Below are positions 13,801 to 28,578 of a DNA stretch of 64,000 nucleotides, in pieces. A program made the position numbers and the translations under genes. The DNA is taken from positions 44,778,294-44,842,293 of the forward strand of contig NC_079474.1 in the NCBI RefSeq assembly GCF_026230105.1, in the 5' to 3' direction. Source of the DNA: Diorhabda sublineata. Its lineage: Eukaryota > Arthropoda > Insecta > Coleoptera > Chrysomelidae. The notes under the pieces were generated by a model. That model made no database searches. It was not told the DNA's origin and was given only the letters and a program-made list of their open reading frames with translations. Numbering within the stretch: the stretch's first letter is position 1; every line of letters starts with the position of its first letter.

Positions 13801-16800
13801 CGATGCCAAACCCATTTGTGAAATGTTCAATTCAACATTGTATAGTTCGCATGATGGATGGTTGAATATACATTCTAAGATCGGATTGAAGTATAATCAA
13901 TATGAGATCATTTAAATTTATTTTTTTGACATACATAAGTGAAATAATTAATGGAAGAATATTTTATACATCGTTAATGCACGTTATCAATAACCAATAA
14001 AGTCTAAAGTGACTTTCCTACCAAACCTATATAGAATTCGAAACGAATTTATTATCTACTGTTTATTGGGAGGGCATTGTGCAGGACCCAACCATTATAA
14101 TATTATTATACAAGGATTTTATTACAAGGTTTACATTATTGTATCATTATTGATTTTGAAATTTCAATATAATTAGACGATTGACGATTAAATCTTAAAT
14201 CTACTACTACATAAGAAACAATATATTAATACATAAATACGAGGATGTATTGATATCTAGTTAGCCTAAGCCAGTTCCATGCATAAATAAAATATTGCGT
14301 TGCCATAGCAATGAACAATAATTTAGTAGAAGTGTCAGTGTAAAGTTTGACGTCAAAAAAGTAAACTAGAGTTACGTAAGATTTCCACCGGAATTGTGAA
14401 AATCGAAAAATTCGAGTATAGAGCCATCATCAAGTACCTGTATTTAAAAAGGTTAAGAGGTAAGCAGATTTACGAAGATATATTTAATACCTTTGGTTAT
14501 TAATGTCTTTCGTATGCGACCGAGAAAAACTGGACTGCAAGTTTCAAAACAGGTAAATTTTCCATTGAAGATGATGACCGATCGGGAAGGCCATTTTCTG
14601 TATCAGTTCGCGAAAATATCGATGCAGTTCATGACATAATTTTATCAGACCGTTGTATTGGGCTAAAAGGGATATCTGAAGCACTGAATACAAAACAAAG
14701 CAACAATCGATGGAATGGCGACACTCTGGCTCTCCAAGACTTCAGAAGTTTCGTGTCCAAAAATCTGCTGGAAAAGTTCTTGCTTCAATTTTTTGTGATT
14801 GCCATGGAGTAATCATGATTGATTTTTTGGATAAGGGCAGAACAATAATTGGAGATTACTATTCGACATTACTAACCACTCTACGGGAAAAAAATATTTT
14901 GACATTGAAAATTTGTTTGATTCTATAGTAGGCTAAGAATTTTTCAATACATCCTCGTACATAGATTACATTTGACTTATTACTAGATCCCGCATTCCTA
15001 TAGAAAGTATTTTTACGGGTTCTAACCTAATTATAAATATTTACAATATAAACACAAAATATAACTAAGTTACATTAAAATAATAATGAAAACCTATAAA
15101 TTAGTCGAATATGACCTTAACATAACATTAATTTTTGCTGCACTGCATTCATGCGACGCGTCATGCTTGATATCAAATGTTCAACAAAAGCTTGCGCCAA
15201 TAGCGACCTCTATGAGTTGGTTGTGATTAGAAACAGGAAGATTATGAATTCAAATCCTCTTTTTGAGATAGTTCTATAGATGTTCTTTAGGATTCATATC
15301 CGAACTGTTAGGTGGCAACTCTAATAAAAGGATATTGACATCATGTAAATAGCCAACGAATGAATGAGCGTTATCCTGAATGTATAAAAAACTTGGCCCA
15401 ACAAACGGAGCAAAAGGCATTACATTTTCGGCAATAATGTTGTCTAAGTAAAATTGGGCATTCATAAACCTCGTACATATAGGAACCAATTCTGTATGAG
15501 CAAGTTTATACATGTGTTCGATAGAGTTTCTCCAGTTTTTAGCGGTTACATTTTTATTTTCCGTCTTTATCAATTTGATCATACTACTTTTCAAAGTAGG
15601 TGTATTATTGTCGTAAAGTAAACTTTAACTTATGCCCTATCAACTCGATGAAATTAAAAATAAAATAATATGGTGGAAGCCGAATTACGTCATAACATGC
15701 TTCCTTTTTCATTTTATCACAAGCATATTACCTTGAAAAATTATAACTTTCTACAATTTTCAACAATTGTAGATTACAGTGATAATCCAGGCTAAAATCC
15801 GAAATATTCTTGGCTGCTATAAACAGACATTCTGGCATTCATCTTTCTTATAACCCCTCATGTAAAATAATTAGAAGGCGCTTTTGTATGATAATTCTTG
15901 TTGATCCCTCAGCTCATCCTTTACTGGGTATATCATGGGTGATGTACCAAGTCTCATCTAGGTAGATAATCGTTCGGTTTACGATTTAGCTGTCTTTATT
16001 ATTTCGAGATATCCTATTCTGAGTTTTTACAAGCACTGTGACTCCTTTTGTCTATTATTTTGAATAAACGATGTAGAATACACCACCAAAGTTATAATGG
16101 TACATTCAATTTTACCATCAGTTTCCTCGTATAATCTACGTGAAAGAGATAATAACGTTGTTCTGCATACATTCCATAAAGATTATGACGAATTAAGTCT
16201 TCTGATCCAAAATGAGCAAATGCAGTATCCAACGCGCGGATATCCTACGAATCCATGATTCTTTATTCAGTATATGGCTAATGCGTTTTCTTTACGGGCC
16301 GATAGCCTCTTCCATCTCTTAACTTAATCCGACGCGACGGTCGTCCAGAAATATTTGGTAAACTTTTTCGATATTATCGCCGGTTGTCGCAGTTTTTGGC
16401 TAAACCGAATGCTCGTCGTCAGTCAAGTTGAGTTCAACTTTTACAGATTGTAAATGATGACGCACAGTCTCCCTACATTAAATAACTCAATTCACCTACT
16501 TACTTTTTAAAAACAATTTATTTCAAATGAGGTTTTATTCATTTAAAATGACAATGATTTACATCAATCTGACGACGTACTAGACGAATATCAATTTGAA
16601 TGAACTAAGTATTAGTTGTACAGACTTCTTTATATATTAGTTCTTATCTTATTACCATAATAATTATAAAATTATATAAATATATTTATTGTTCATTATT
16701 GTCACATTAATAATAATTGAAAACGATACCTTGATGGGGTTGAAGTGGAATCTATAAAACTGACACAGAGAGACTAAACACAGACTAATTTATAGCAACA

Positions 16801-19800
16801 ATAACTTAACGAGGCTAGAGATCATAATAATAAATAAGTAATTGATGATGATGCGCCGCTGTGAAGAGGGTTGTTTTGGATTACTTAACAATAGTGTCTA
16901 ATAACTCTTTCATTTCCGTCAGCCCGTCAGAGGCTCGGTGCATCAAAACTGAATGAGGCCTCCCAGCTTTAAAAACTGTTGTTTTACAAGCTTTTTATTC
17001 AACTCACATTTGTATGTATAAATAAGTGTTTATGTTTATTTCGTTAAAATCGGGCAAGTGAAATTTAAATTCGACTTGAATTATTTAGGCTAAATAAACA
17101 TATACCTAAAATATGGAAATGATATGGGTGAAGAAAATAAAATAGGAACGGATCGACAAAAAAAATTAGATAAAATAAAAAAAAACATAGTTTTTTGTAT
17201 TTTTTGTAGCATGTTATATGTGTTTTCGAGATCTTCAGTTTACTGAACTCCTCAATAACTTCTTTGAAATTGATTTCTTTTGAAATTTTTCTTTCTATTG
17301 AAAGCACGGCTAGATTAGCCAGTGGTTCTTGACCCATTGTAGATCAAAGATAATTTTTAATCAGCTTAAGTTTCGAAAAACACCTCTCGCATGATGCAAC
17401 CGAGATGCAAACGGTCAAAAAGTATTGAAGTATAAGCGATATACAGGGTAAGGATTCACTGAAGTCCCATTTTATTATAAAATTAAGGATTTCTTCTGCT
17501 CTTCATTTGGTAGCAACGTCCACACTTGTATCGGTGGCTTTTACATGCCTGCGGTACCTTTTTATTTAGTGGAAAACTTGTTCGTTGTCAAATTTACCAT
17601 AAACTTGAATCAGATTGTCAACTGCTGCAGTCAGAGCGTCATCTAAAGCTTCGAGAATAAACTTTGTTTCAATAATTTGGAAAATATTATTGATTTTTTT
17701 CACGGTTCCGTATCGTGACGACAATTCTTGTATAAATCAGTCTGTGCATTCATATATTGACCGACGTATTTCTTCTTGAATTGATAATCCGGTATCATGA
17801 GCTGATTCACCCGGCATCGTTCTTTTTATCTTCCTTCTTCCTTGTTTCTAGATATTAATGTCCATGTCATTACATTTTTTATGCCAAAAGCTACAGCATT
17901 GTCTAAAATCGTGCTTCACTCGGTCACTAAATACTCATTCAATGCGTTTAGTTTGGTGATTCCTGTATCCAGAGTCATTTTTGGAGACTGTAAATATTGT
18001 TGAACTAAATTTACTTCCTCCAGTATAGAAAACCAAAATTGTATATAGGTAAAACCACAACTAGCGGCAGAAGCAGGCTTGCTCATGATCTTGTATCTAG
18101 ATTTGCTTTTATATTGGATCTTGAAAATGTTCCAAACTACAAACTACACAATTGTCTTTATGTTTTCTTTCTTAACTTTTACTGATTCTTAAAGAGCACT
18201 CCGATAAACGTTTTAAATTTTTTCCAGTTTTCTCTTTCAGTAATTGCCATCTCTGTGAAGATGACGACAAGAGCAAATAAAATTTCTCTAGATATTCAAC
18301 AAATAATATTTTAGGGTGACGAGCAGAATTTTGGGCAATAAACTGTTAAAAAAGACTCCTAAACTTTTTTGTGTTGTTTTTACCCAAGGGGAAACCACAC
18401 GAAGGCATAATTTTGGTTTTTTTTATGGTACTACCACCAAAGACGTATATTTCATCCTGAGAAGGAGTGAGAGATGATGAGACATTACTGCTCATTTGAT
18501 CGTCTTCAAATGCGCGCTTCTTGTGACCCCTTCCATTTATTTTAAGACTTCGATGGTACTAAGCACATTTTTAAAGTCTTGTTTAGGATTTGATCAGGGG
18601 AACGCGGAGGCATTTGGGCCCTCCCAAGATCGGAAGCTCTGCCACTGTCCGTAGCCATATTTCCTTTTATAAAAATATTTAATGACTGCTTGATACTCAA
18701 TTTTTCCATTTTCAGAAAAGTCGTTATGACGAAAATTGTGTTTCGTAAACCACTAATAATTTTTGTTTTGTTTCTTGAGGCTACCAAACCCAATTATTGT
18801 TTGGAGATAAATTTCAAACATTTTGTGGACGTCTAGTATATTTAATCGACCGAAATTGGAACCTGCAAGTTTAAAATATTAAATAAACATTCTAGATCAA
18901 ATAAATAGTGGGTGAACTTAAACGTTCTACAAAGATAAATCTAAAAATACGAAATAAGCAGATTTTGCTGCCGGTTTCGAATATTCTGATTGGTTAGTGG
19001 ACGATTTCGGTGAGTTTAAAGCGTGGGTTGGACTACGGCCCGAAACCTCGATTATAGAATTATAAAAGTGAAAAGCTAGAAAACCACTATAACTTTGTCG
19101 AAAGTAATAATAAGGAGAGGCGAAATTTGAGGTTTCAGTTCTTCTGTGATTTTTAATCCACACACATTTTTTAACTTTCAAAATGGTATTTACTTTTCAT
19201 AATTTCTTTTTTGTAATTTTAGTGATTCGTATGTAGTGGAGAGTGGAATTATTTTATTATTTGTGAAATTCATTTTTCGCGTGGTGTTTATTGGAAAACA
19301 TTCTTAATATTTATTTTCAATTTGGTGTTTATCCGTATTAAGAAAAACATTTTTTAAAATCAGATTTTTGAATGGATTTTTTTTTGAACATGTCTAATCT
19401 GAACTAATAAATTATAACACGCACAAAAATTGAGGAGGTTGTTAATAACTTTTTACTTTGCTCCAACTATAGCTTATTCATAAATCAGGCGGTGACAATC
19501 AATTGTCCCAATTCCATAAACGTACTTAATTTAAGAGCTCCTATATCAAAAAAATATTACGTTTTCTATGAATGCAACATGTTGCTTCTAAATGAAATTT
19601 CACATTACGTGTTTTACCCGATAAGAAGAAATCCTCTAGTCAGCGTTTTTTGGATAAAAAAATGGAAATCATTTGCTTAAATTACAGGTTCATTTCATGA
19701 ATTATTTGGTAATAATGATAGTAGTTTTAAGTAAGTTTAAAACAGCCTATACATTTCCTAGAAATATATATTGTTTTAAATAGAATGAAATTATGAATTG

Positions 19801-22800
19801 GTTATTCCATTATTTGCATAAAAGAGAAACAATCAATTACAAATTATACGATTAAGTTTTCTATAAAAAGTTCGAAATATTTTTTCATTCTAAATCCAGT
19901 TTTTGACACTCATAATAAATTAATTTTGCATCTTTTGCTATAGAAAAAGAAGGAAAAAATTAATATTCACGAAAATATTTTGATATTAATTGATAATTGA
20001 TTTTGTAACTGTAACCGCATTTATGGATAACGTATAGTTGTCAAAATGACATCTCTGCGTTCTTAATTTGATGCTCGATTAGTCATAAACTACGTCATTA
20101 AAACTAGAAAGAGTTGTATTAATTGTTTATTAATTATATATAGTGTGTCGCATTTAAAATGAAAACCCCTGCATATGTTCGGCACTCAAATGTTTAAGCG
20201 TTACACAGGGTGTTGGATGTCATTTGTAAAGGTAACAAATCAATATTTAAAACTTATACCCTATGCCTACTACGAAAAAATAATTTTTCTCACTCTGCCT
20301 TGACAAGTAATATTTTGACAGAAGTATAGAATGTCATTTTGGCGTTCAAGTTAACGACTTTACGACTGCGTAATAGTTCAATAGGCGAGTTATAACCCTT
20401 ATAACTCACGAATAGAATACTATTTTTTATCTACAACTATCATTATATCATTAGTAGTTGTTAACACTATGTATAGTACAATTATTTTCGTTTATTAGTT
20501 TTTCTAATTTGTTATTGATATTATCATCGATGTAACCTTCGGTATTTTCAGTTGATTTCCAGATTCCTAGATTTTTCACAGATATGATGTGAAGTTGAAG
20601 ATCTTCCAGTTTTAGAAATATATCATTTTGATAATTTAGAAACAAATAATTTGATGTAGCATGTAGTGGTCGCAATGGAAGATATTTTCTATAAATTTTG
20701 CTGACGGATATATCGACTATAAGAGCGTTGTAATCTTCAATATCTTCTATTTTCATGGGGTATAGTTGGTTCGTGCTACAGGCTCCCATGCATCATGATT
20801 TAATTTTGATTGACTTTTGACATGACGATTGAATAATGTTTCACAATCGATATGATGACAGAAGAAATCAAACTTAGATTTTTTCAAGTAGAGCCCTTTC
20901 CATATTTTCACAAAGCTAGATTCCCACATCTAAAATATAGGATTTGCAATGTTAAAAAATACGGTAAATTCAATTTATATTGTAAAGTGTGGACAGAGAG
21001 CTTGCTTTCACTCGCCTAGCCTCCCTGTAGCTCCACTCCATGTCGGTTTTTTAGGCGCGAGTCAAATGCCGTGACGACATGAAAATATATTAAATCGAGA
21101 GTGTGGATGACTAGTACTCTTGTAGTTTCGGATCGCCAAGAGTCGAGCCGAGAATCTCTAAGAGGCACCTCGTAAGAGTTTTAATCGGGTATAAGGATTC
21201 AATCACTTAGATTATAGATCAAAAATTAAATAGAAAAAAATTCATTTACGCTGCGCTGAACAATATGTTGTGTAACTTGTTTAAAAAAATACTCAATAAA
21301 CTGATGAGCTGTGAATGTTTTGAGAAAGAGACTGATATACAAGTTGCAATTAGCCGTACCTGAAAATTCACTTCCAGCCGAATGTTAATCATTAGAAACA
21401 GAAAAATTCATTTAATGATTTATGACTTATTAAACAATAAAGACAGAACTGAGCGTCAAGGAATTTAATTATGACTTATTATTGTTTATTACAGTAATAT
21501 TTTTAATATTTATAAAAATTTCTTTTTTTCTGTTCACAGGATGAACTCCCACCAGAACAAATAGCCGGTAAGCTAGAATCCATAAAATATAAACTTTTCG
21601 ACATAATTTTAAGTAACTTGTCATATCAATTTGACAACATTCTATACATTGAGAGAGATATGAGTTCATGAGCTGGAAAACGTTTGGAGTTTGAAGCTCG
21701 ACGTTTCGACAACCACACGCCTACATGAGCTGATCCCTTTGCCTTTCACTCTAGCCTACTTGAAATAAAAATTTGACAAGACGTCATTTCTATTTTTCGA
21801 TATAATAGGAATAGGACGGCGTTTTCTCGATCTCATATTGTAGATCACAATCAAAATCAGAATTTCAAGTATGTCTCAGTCGTAATTTTCATTTAAGATC
21901 AGACGTAATTTGAAATTTACTTTTATTGTGTCTCAATGCTTTAAAAAAATTGGAAATTGAAGTTTTTACAGATGCCAAGAAGAATGTTTTCTGGTAGGAA
22001 TATTGCCCAGTGACATTTTTCTTTCACTTATAAGTGGGTGGGAGGAGTTTTAATGTGGTGAGCAAACTTCTGAGAGGAGAGACATATTTCTTCTTTAACT
22101 GACTTAATTTGAAGGTCACAAACAATAACGTTCAGTCCATACCATGGAACATTTAGAAGAATTCAGAGTACTTTTGACAAACATTTTTCTAGGATTGCTA
22201 TATTTGAGCTGGAAGAAGTGCCCCATAACCCTAGATGGGTTTCCGACTTTATACATTGTAGTTTGTCATCGATTGTTGCGGATTTTGACCTATTAACCAG
22301 TACAGTTTATTGATATTTAGGCCCAATTGCTTTTTCTTGGTTAGTAAGTGTTAGTCGTCGGTCCAGATGATTTCCAATGTATTTTGCACTTTCTTTTTAC
22401 TGCAATTACAAGTTTTTAGACACAAGGGAATAGCGTCCATTTTGGTCCGCAATATTTGAGAGAGATGCTAGTGCAGCAGTATCATCTGCATATATTAAGG
22501 TAGTTATTTTGTGTGGGGATATCAACTGTCTTTATAAGACGATCGGGTCCATTGCACTCCCTTGTAGCACGCTTTATATTATTGGATGTAAAGTTGTGGT
22601 GTGGTGTTGAATTTTGACTTGTGTATCTGTCTTGCAAGTAGGATTAAAGGGTTAGGAAAAGTTTTAACGGGAGATTTTTACTAATCTTATACAGTACTCC
22701 GTCGTACCAGACCTTGTCAAATGCCTGGGCGATATCTAAAAAGGTAGTATCGTTTAGCCTCAAAACATTTGTCTTTTCTCTCTCTTGTAACTCGATGGTC

Positions 22801-25800
22801 TTTTCAAAACTTGATTTATATAGCCAAATTTAAAAATTACCGTTAAAATAACAAATTAAATTACTAGTTGAAAGACACTGAAAGGTACTTGTAGTTCATG
22901 CAGAAAATTAACAGTAAATTAAAATAAAAATTCACCAACGTTTAACTTTAGTTTAATACCTTAATTTTGTGAAGTTATGAGCACAGAATTTGTCAGGAAA
23001 GACTACTTTTTTTTTTTAAATTTTGCTACTAAATTGGCATAATAAGCTCCCAAAATACAGTTAGGAAATCTTTCCCTGTTGAAGATGGTGTCTTGATTTT
23101 TTTCGGAGGTAGTGAACCTAAATGCTTAGAGACCTTACTCCGTTTTTTTATCTCCATTCATAGATCCATGATTCAAGAAAAATTTCATCATCATCAAGAC
23201 CTTCAATCCTTTTGATTATGGCTATCGTTCTTAGTGCTTTAAAATCCTTTTTTGACGTGTATTACTCCTCGTTTTCTATTTTGTTTTTTCTGCATTTATT
23301 TCCAATCCGTAATTGCTTGCTTCTTCTTCTAATTCGTTGATCGCCTTTATTAATTCGCTCTGTCCATTTACTATGATAGTTACATTATCTGCGTATGGTA
23401 CTACCTGTGTTATGTCTGTTATAATGTTCTTATTCTGTAATTCTCACCATGTCTTCCAATATTATATTGAATAGCGTTGCTGACATCGAGTCTCCCTCAC
23501 TTTAATGTCACTCTTATTTAGTATTATTTCTATTAATTTCTTCAATTTTTTTGGAATTCCTTATCTTTCTAGTTCTTCTGTTATTTTCTCTCTTTTTATT
23601 GAATCGAAAGCACTTCTGAAGTCAATAAAAACTATTATTTGATCTAGAGTCAATCAAGAAAATTTACTTTGTAAACAATCGCTTGTGTGCAGTTGTTATT
23701 GACTATTTCCTTCGAAAAATTTAAGCCAACCAAAAAGCTGTAATATTTTATGTTTACCTAGCAACGATCAAATTTCATCGATAATACTGCACTAGTGCAA
23801 ATTATCGATAATTTGCACTAGTGCCAAATTTTCGTCTAGGATTAATAAACATCATTTGGTTTTAATTTTATATTTTAAGAAAAGGAACAATTATTGAAAA
23901 TGCAATTAGAATATACAACTTTACTGGAGGCCGACGCGTCAACTACGGTATAATTTAAAGAATAACAAATTTTAAACACAGAATTAAGTTTATTTTAAAT
24001 TAAATTTTTCTCAGGAAATAGTCTGCCAAAATGCCCTCTGGTGCATGTCAAATTGTCTCATAATTTCCTCGAGTGCGCGAAAATTAAATTATCGACAATT
24101 TGACATGCACTCGGGACATTAATATTGATAATACTAATCAACTCTATTTTTTGTCATATAATATTGCAGATTCAAATAATGGTTCCTCCAAACCTATGCG
24201 AATTTAATCGCTCCCATTTTTTGAATAATATACCGAGATATTTTCATTTTAGTACTCTTGAATACCGGCTTAACTAATGAATCCATATTACTAAAAGTTT
24301 ATAAATAACATTGGAAAAGTACGTGATATTTTTATGTAAAACGCAATAAAAATTTTTACGTGCAATAAAAACTAGCGTTTGTTGCGTATATGTTTATAAA
24401 TTTACTCGTAATAAAAGCAATCTGAAATAATTTCTAATCACGCTGTTTTCACTTCATACCAACGATTATACGGTAGACTTTACTATCTATATTATTAAAC
24501 TCGATGAAATTTCGGAAATAGAATTTGAGAAATAATCAAAATAAAAGTCTCAATCATATCAGGAATCGTATTAAGAAAACGATAAAAACTTTTGTCCAGG
24601 GTATAATATGCAGTTTCAATTTTTGACTCAGGACTGACATCTCCAGAATTTAAAAATTAAAATTTCTTGATTTTTCGGCCAATAATAAACCGTAAATCTC
24701 CGATTTGTGTCAGAATAATTTGAAGAATATTTACAATTTTTTTAATTTTTTTTTATGCTCTTAAGCCAAAAATGAGACCTAAGTTTCAACACTTGGTTGA
24801 TAAAGAAATATTGGAATCATAGAAAGTATGAAGCATTAAGGAAGGGAATCCTAAATAGGGTGAGCTCCAGTTCCAAATAATAAATCTTATATTGAGTAAC
24901 TGTAGTTATATGACAATGGGTTGGAAAAACCAAAAAGGCTCAAAAGTTCCACCCACTTCTACTCATAATCTAGTAGTGTTTAAGGTAGTACTTTGGAGAG
25001 TACCTTTATCCTTGATAGGTGATACAACGGTTCCCTATAAATTAAATGTCATATTCATTTTGTCCCAAAGACGTCCAGACAACCAGAAGGATTAGAATGT
25101 ATCCTCCTAGTTTTTCCCCCATATCCGAGTGAATGCTTAGAGGGACGGGCTTTCTCATGCGTGATTGTGTGTATTTTTGTCTAAAATATTTCTGACATCT
25201 TTATTTTTCTGTTAGCTGAATGTTATTTTGGATACTTTAAGTAGAGTTAGGCTATAAAAAAAAAGGTTTCACACATTTACATGGATGAAGTTTGATTATT
25301 ATTTTCGATTAATTACAAAACAGAGTTTTCCTGAAATACTGGCTATTTATAAGGTTTCAATTTGATATTTACAGATACACACAGTTATGATACTGTCTTT
25401 TAATCAATTTAAAGCTTTCTGATAAACTATATTTTTTGTTTTGTTTTTGTGGTGCGTAAATAAACGAAGATAACGGTTTCCTACGTGCGTATGCGCGAAA
25501 CAGGGACACTCCAAGTTGTTTCCACAAACTTCCAACAAGTGGCCTCGCGATTTATTTATGGTTATCGCAAAAGCCAGACGTACCGGAAATTGTAAACGCT
25601 TAAAATCGAATGGTAAATCCGTTGGAATCATCGGTATACCCGGGATCAAGACTTTCCTTTCAAGATTTTCCCTTTATGATTGTTGCCTCAGTGACGTTTT
25701 TCATCACTTTTTCCACAGCCAGTCTTGTTCTATTGCACTTTTAACTGCAAATTATGAGGTGGTAATCCAGTGAATTTAAAACTTCCGGACTATAGTTGAA

Positions 25801-28543
25801 CACGTCATCTTGGTTCATAATGGTGTCGACTGACTTGAAGGAACCAATTGTCCCGGAAAAAAATTGTCCCAACCAATTATAGTTATTGAACTGTTGCGCT
25901 ATATCTGGGAAAACACGCTGAATAAGCTCCTCTTATGAACCTGTGATGTGACAGAAACCCGTTGGTAATATGACGAATCCAGTCGAGGTGTCCACTGCGA
26001 TTTTATTATTTCCAAAGCCTAACAACTGCTTCGCAAACACATTTGGAGTTTCAAATGCAGTAAAGTATCACTATCACAAAATATCGATATAAAAAGAGTA
26101 CTTAATATGAAAATGTCACTATCACAAAGGATCACCGAGGTAAAGAAAGATCTCGCGCACGTAGAGCACATAGAGGATGGATTGACATATTAGTTCGTTG
26201 TCTAATGTCAAATATTATGGTTGGATTTAGAAATTTAATTTGTGACAAAACATGAAGGAAAAACAAAATTGTTGTTTTTATTGAATTCCGAGCATTTTCA
26301 TATTTATTCATCTTTCAAACCTTTTATGGACTTCCACAAATAATTCAAGACCAAAATTACCAAATCGGTCCAGCCGTTTCGAGTTTTAGCAATGTATGTC
26401 AATTGAATATTCCATTCAATTTTTCGTAATGTTGCATGTAGTGAGTTTCCCTATTGAGTTGAATTTTTGCTTCTTAGCCACTTTTTGAACACTTCCATAA
26501 TTTTATTTTTGTTGTAAACACCAGCATATGCTTCATTAACTAACCTCAAAAGTCTCTGTAAACACAAAAAGAAACACATCAAGAAGCACAAGAAGAACCA
26601 CCAAAATTAACAACTGAAAATGAGAAGTACACTCTTTAAATACGGTATTTAAATAATTTTGCGAATGTTCAAAATTGAGAATTTTATTTAGAAAATAGAA
26701 ATTACGCACGGAACTTTAATTTGTGGCACAAATCCAGTTTTAGAAACAGAGGCAAAGACACAAAAGTGGGCAATCTCGTACAAACACCCTGTTTATGGAT
26801 GTACTCGAGCCAAAATTATATATCGTTGCCAGGAAACTTTAAAAATATTGCAATTTAATATCTCAACTCGTTTTAATCTTAATATAAACATTCTACAAAC
26901 ATTGTACAAATGATGTGTAACTTTTGCACATGCGGAAGTACTTGTTGTCGTTGTGAAAGTAAAACAGGAGTACCACTGAAATTATTACGAAGACGAAAAT
27001 CTAATTTCAAATTATAGACGTTTGTTACATGTCGCTATAGATGAAGTCAGAGTGATTCTTATCTTCCCTTCCCAGCACTTTTCCATTATTCGACGCGATA
27101 TCATCTACCTCACGCGAGGGTTTCTACTCAAGTTTTGAGATATGCAACACTGACGTGAATATGTCAAATATACGAATGTTGTTTGAGTTGTTTACAGATA
27201 CTTGAAACTTTCATCTTAGTCCAACAACAGTGTGCCGAAATGCGAGGAACAAATTGAAATAATATTAGCAGGTTTTTGATACAACGCTGCTAACCGCCAT
27301 TGCCCACAAGCGAAACCAAACGGAATATTTGATTTAATGCAAATAATGGGATGTAGCGGAAATGGTAAACGTTTAAAATCGAATCGTAAATCCGTTGGAA
27401 CCATCGGTATATGCGGAATCTAGATATAATCTTCTTTGTATTTTTCCTTTATGGATTGTTGTCTTGAGCTTCTTCACAGCCTGTCCTGTCTGGTTCCATT
27501 GCATAGTCGGGATTGATTAATCTTAGGCAGCATAATAAAAAATGATCCTACTTTTAACTACAAATTGTGAGGTGGTTATTTGAAATAATCCGTCGACCTC
27601 TGTGATCTGAACGCTTTAAAGAACACGTTATTTAATTCCTCATCCTGACTATTAATTAGTCTTCTCCTTTCTCCTCCAATAGTACCTTGTCCTGTTCAAG
27701 TTCGTATATTTCACTCCTGAGCTCTTCTTGAAAAGCTGAGCTCCAGCTCTTACACCATATCTGTCTAATGGCCATCTCACCACACCATGAATTCCTAGTT
27801 CTTCTTCTCTGAAATCCTCACTTACTCTACCTTCAATTAATTATCCTTAGTCGTTCTCATTTTTGTAGTTGATATTTCGACTCTTCTTTCTATCATATAC
27901 CTGAGATTAGATCTCAATAGGTCTCATATTGCTTATCAAATCGTAACTACTTAGTGAAATTCTCTACTTTTGGGAATGGGTATTATAAGGCGTTCCTCGT
28001 TGTATCAGTTTTGCGGTCGGATTTCTTTATAACTTTTACAGTCCTTTCCATTAATATGGAAAACGCTATAAATCACCTTTGAAGGTGAAAAATAGATTTT
28101 GGGCGAAAGTAAAGGTCAGATGGGTATATGTAAACTTATATGTTTTCTAAAATGTAAAAATTAGTAAAAATACAATAAAATTTGAAAAGTTAAAAAATAA
28201 GAATTATTAGTTTAGTATTTATACGGCATAAAATCAAGCAATCGATTTTAAGAAATGAAACCCAACATAACCTGTGAAACTTTTTGACCGAATTTAACAC
28301 TGAACTTAAAACGACGTTTATAAGGTACTTCATTTGGCCGAATTGACATCATTTGTAGATTTTCTGATAGTAAACATTCGTTATTCATGCTGGGGATAAT
28401 AATAAAGCATCAAGAGTGGTTAGGTTGAATATCAATAGAAATGAAATGAATCGTTTTTTTAATAAGCTACTTCGAATCATATTTTGTCGTAAAAATTATT
28501 TCGTCTTGTCATATATCAAAGATAACAGGAAAGGTACAAAACA

Positions 28544-28578
<35 letters not shown>

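Noticed and set aside
24892..25095. 68-codon frame in troponin C intron 2
   Set aside because: It begins at TTG, not ATG, has no homologue I know and no splice context.
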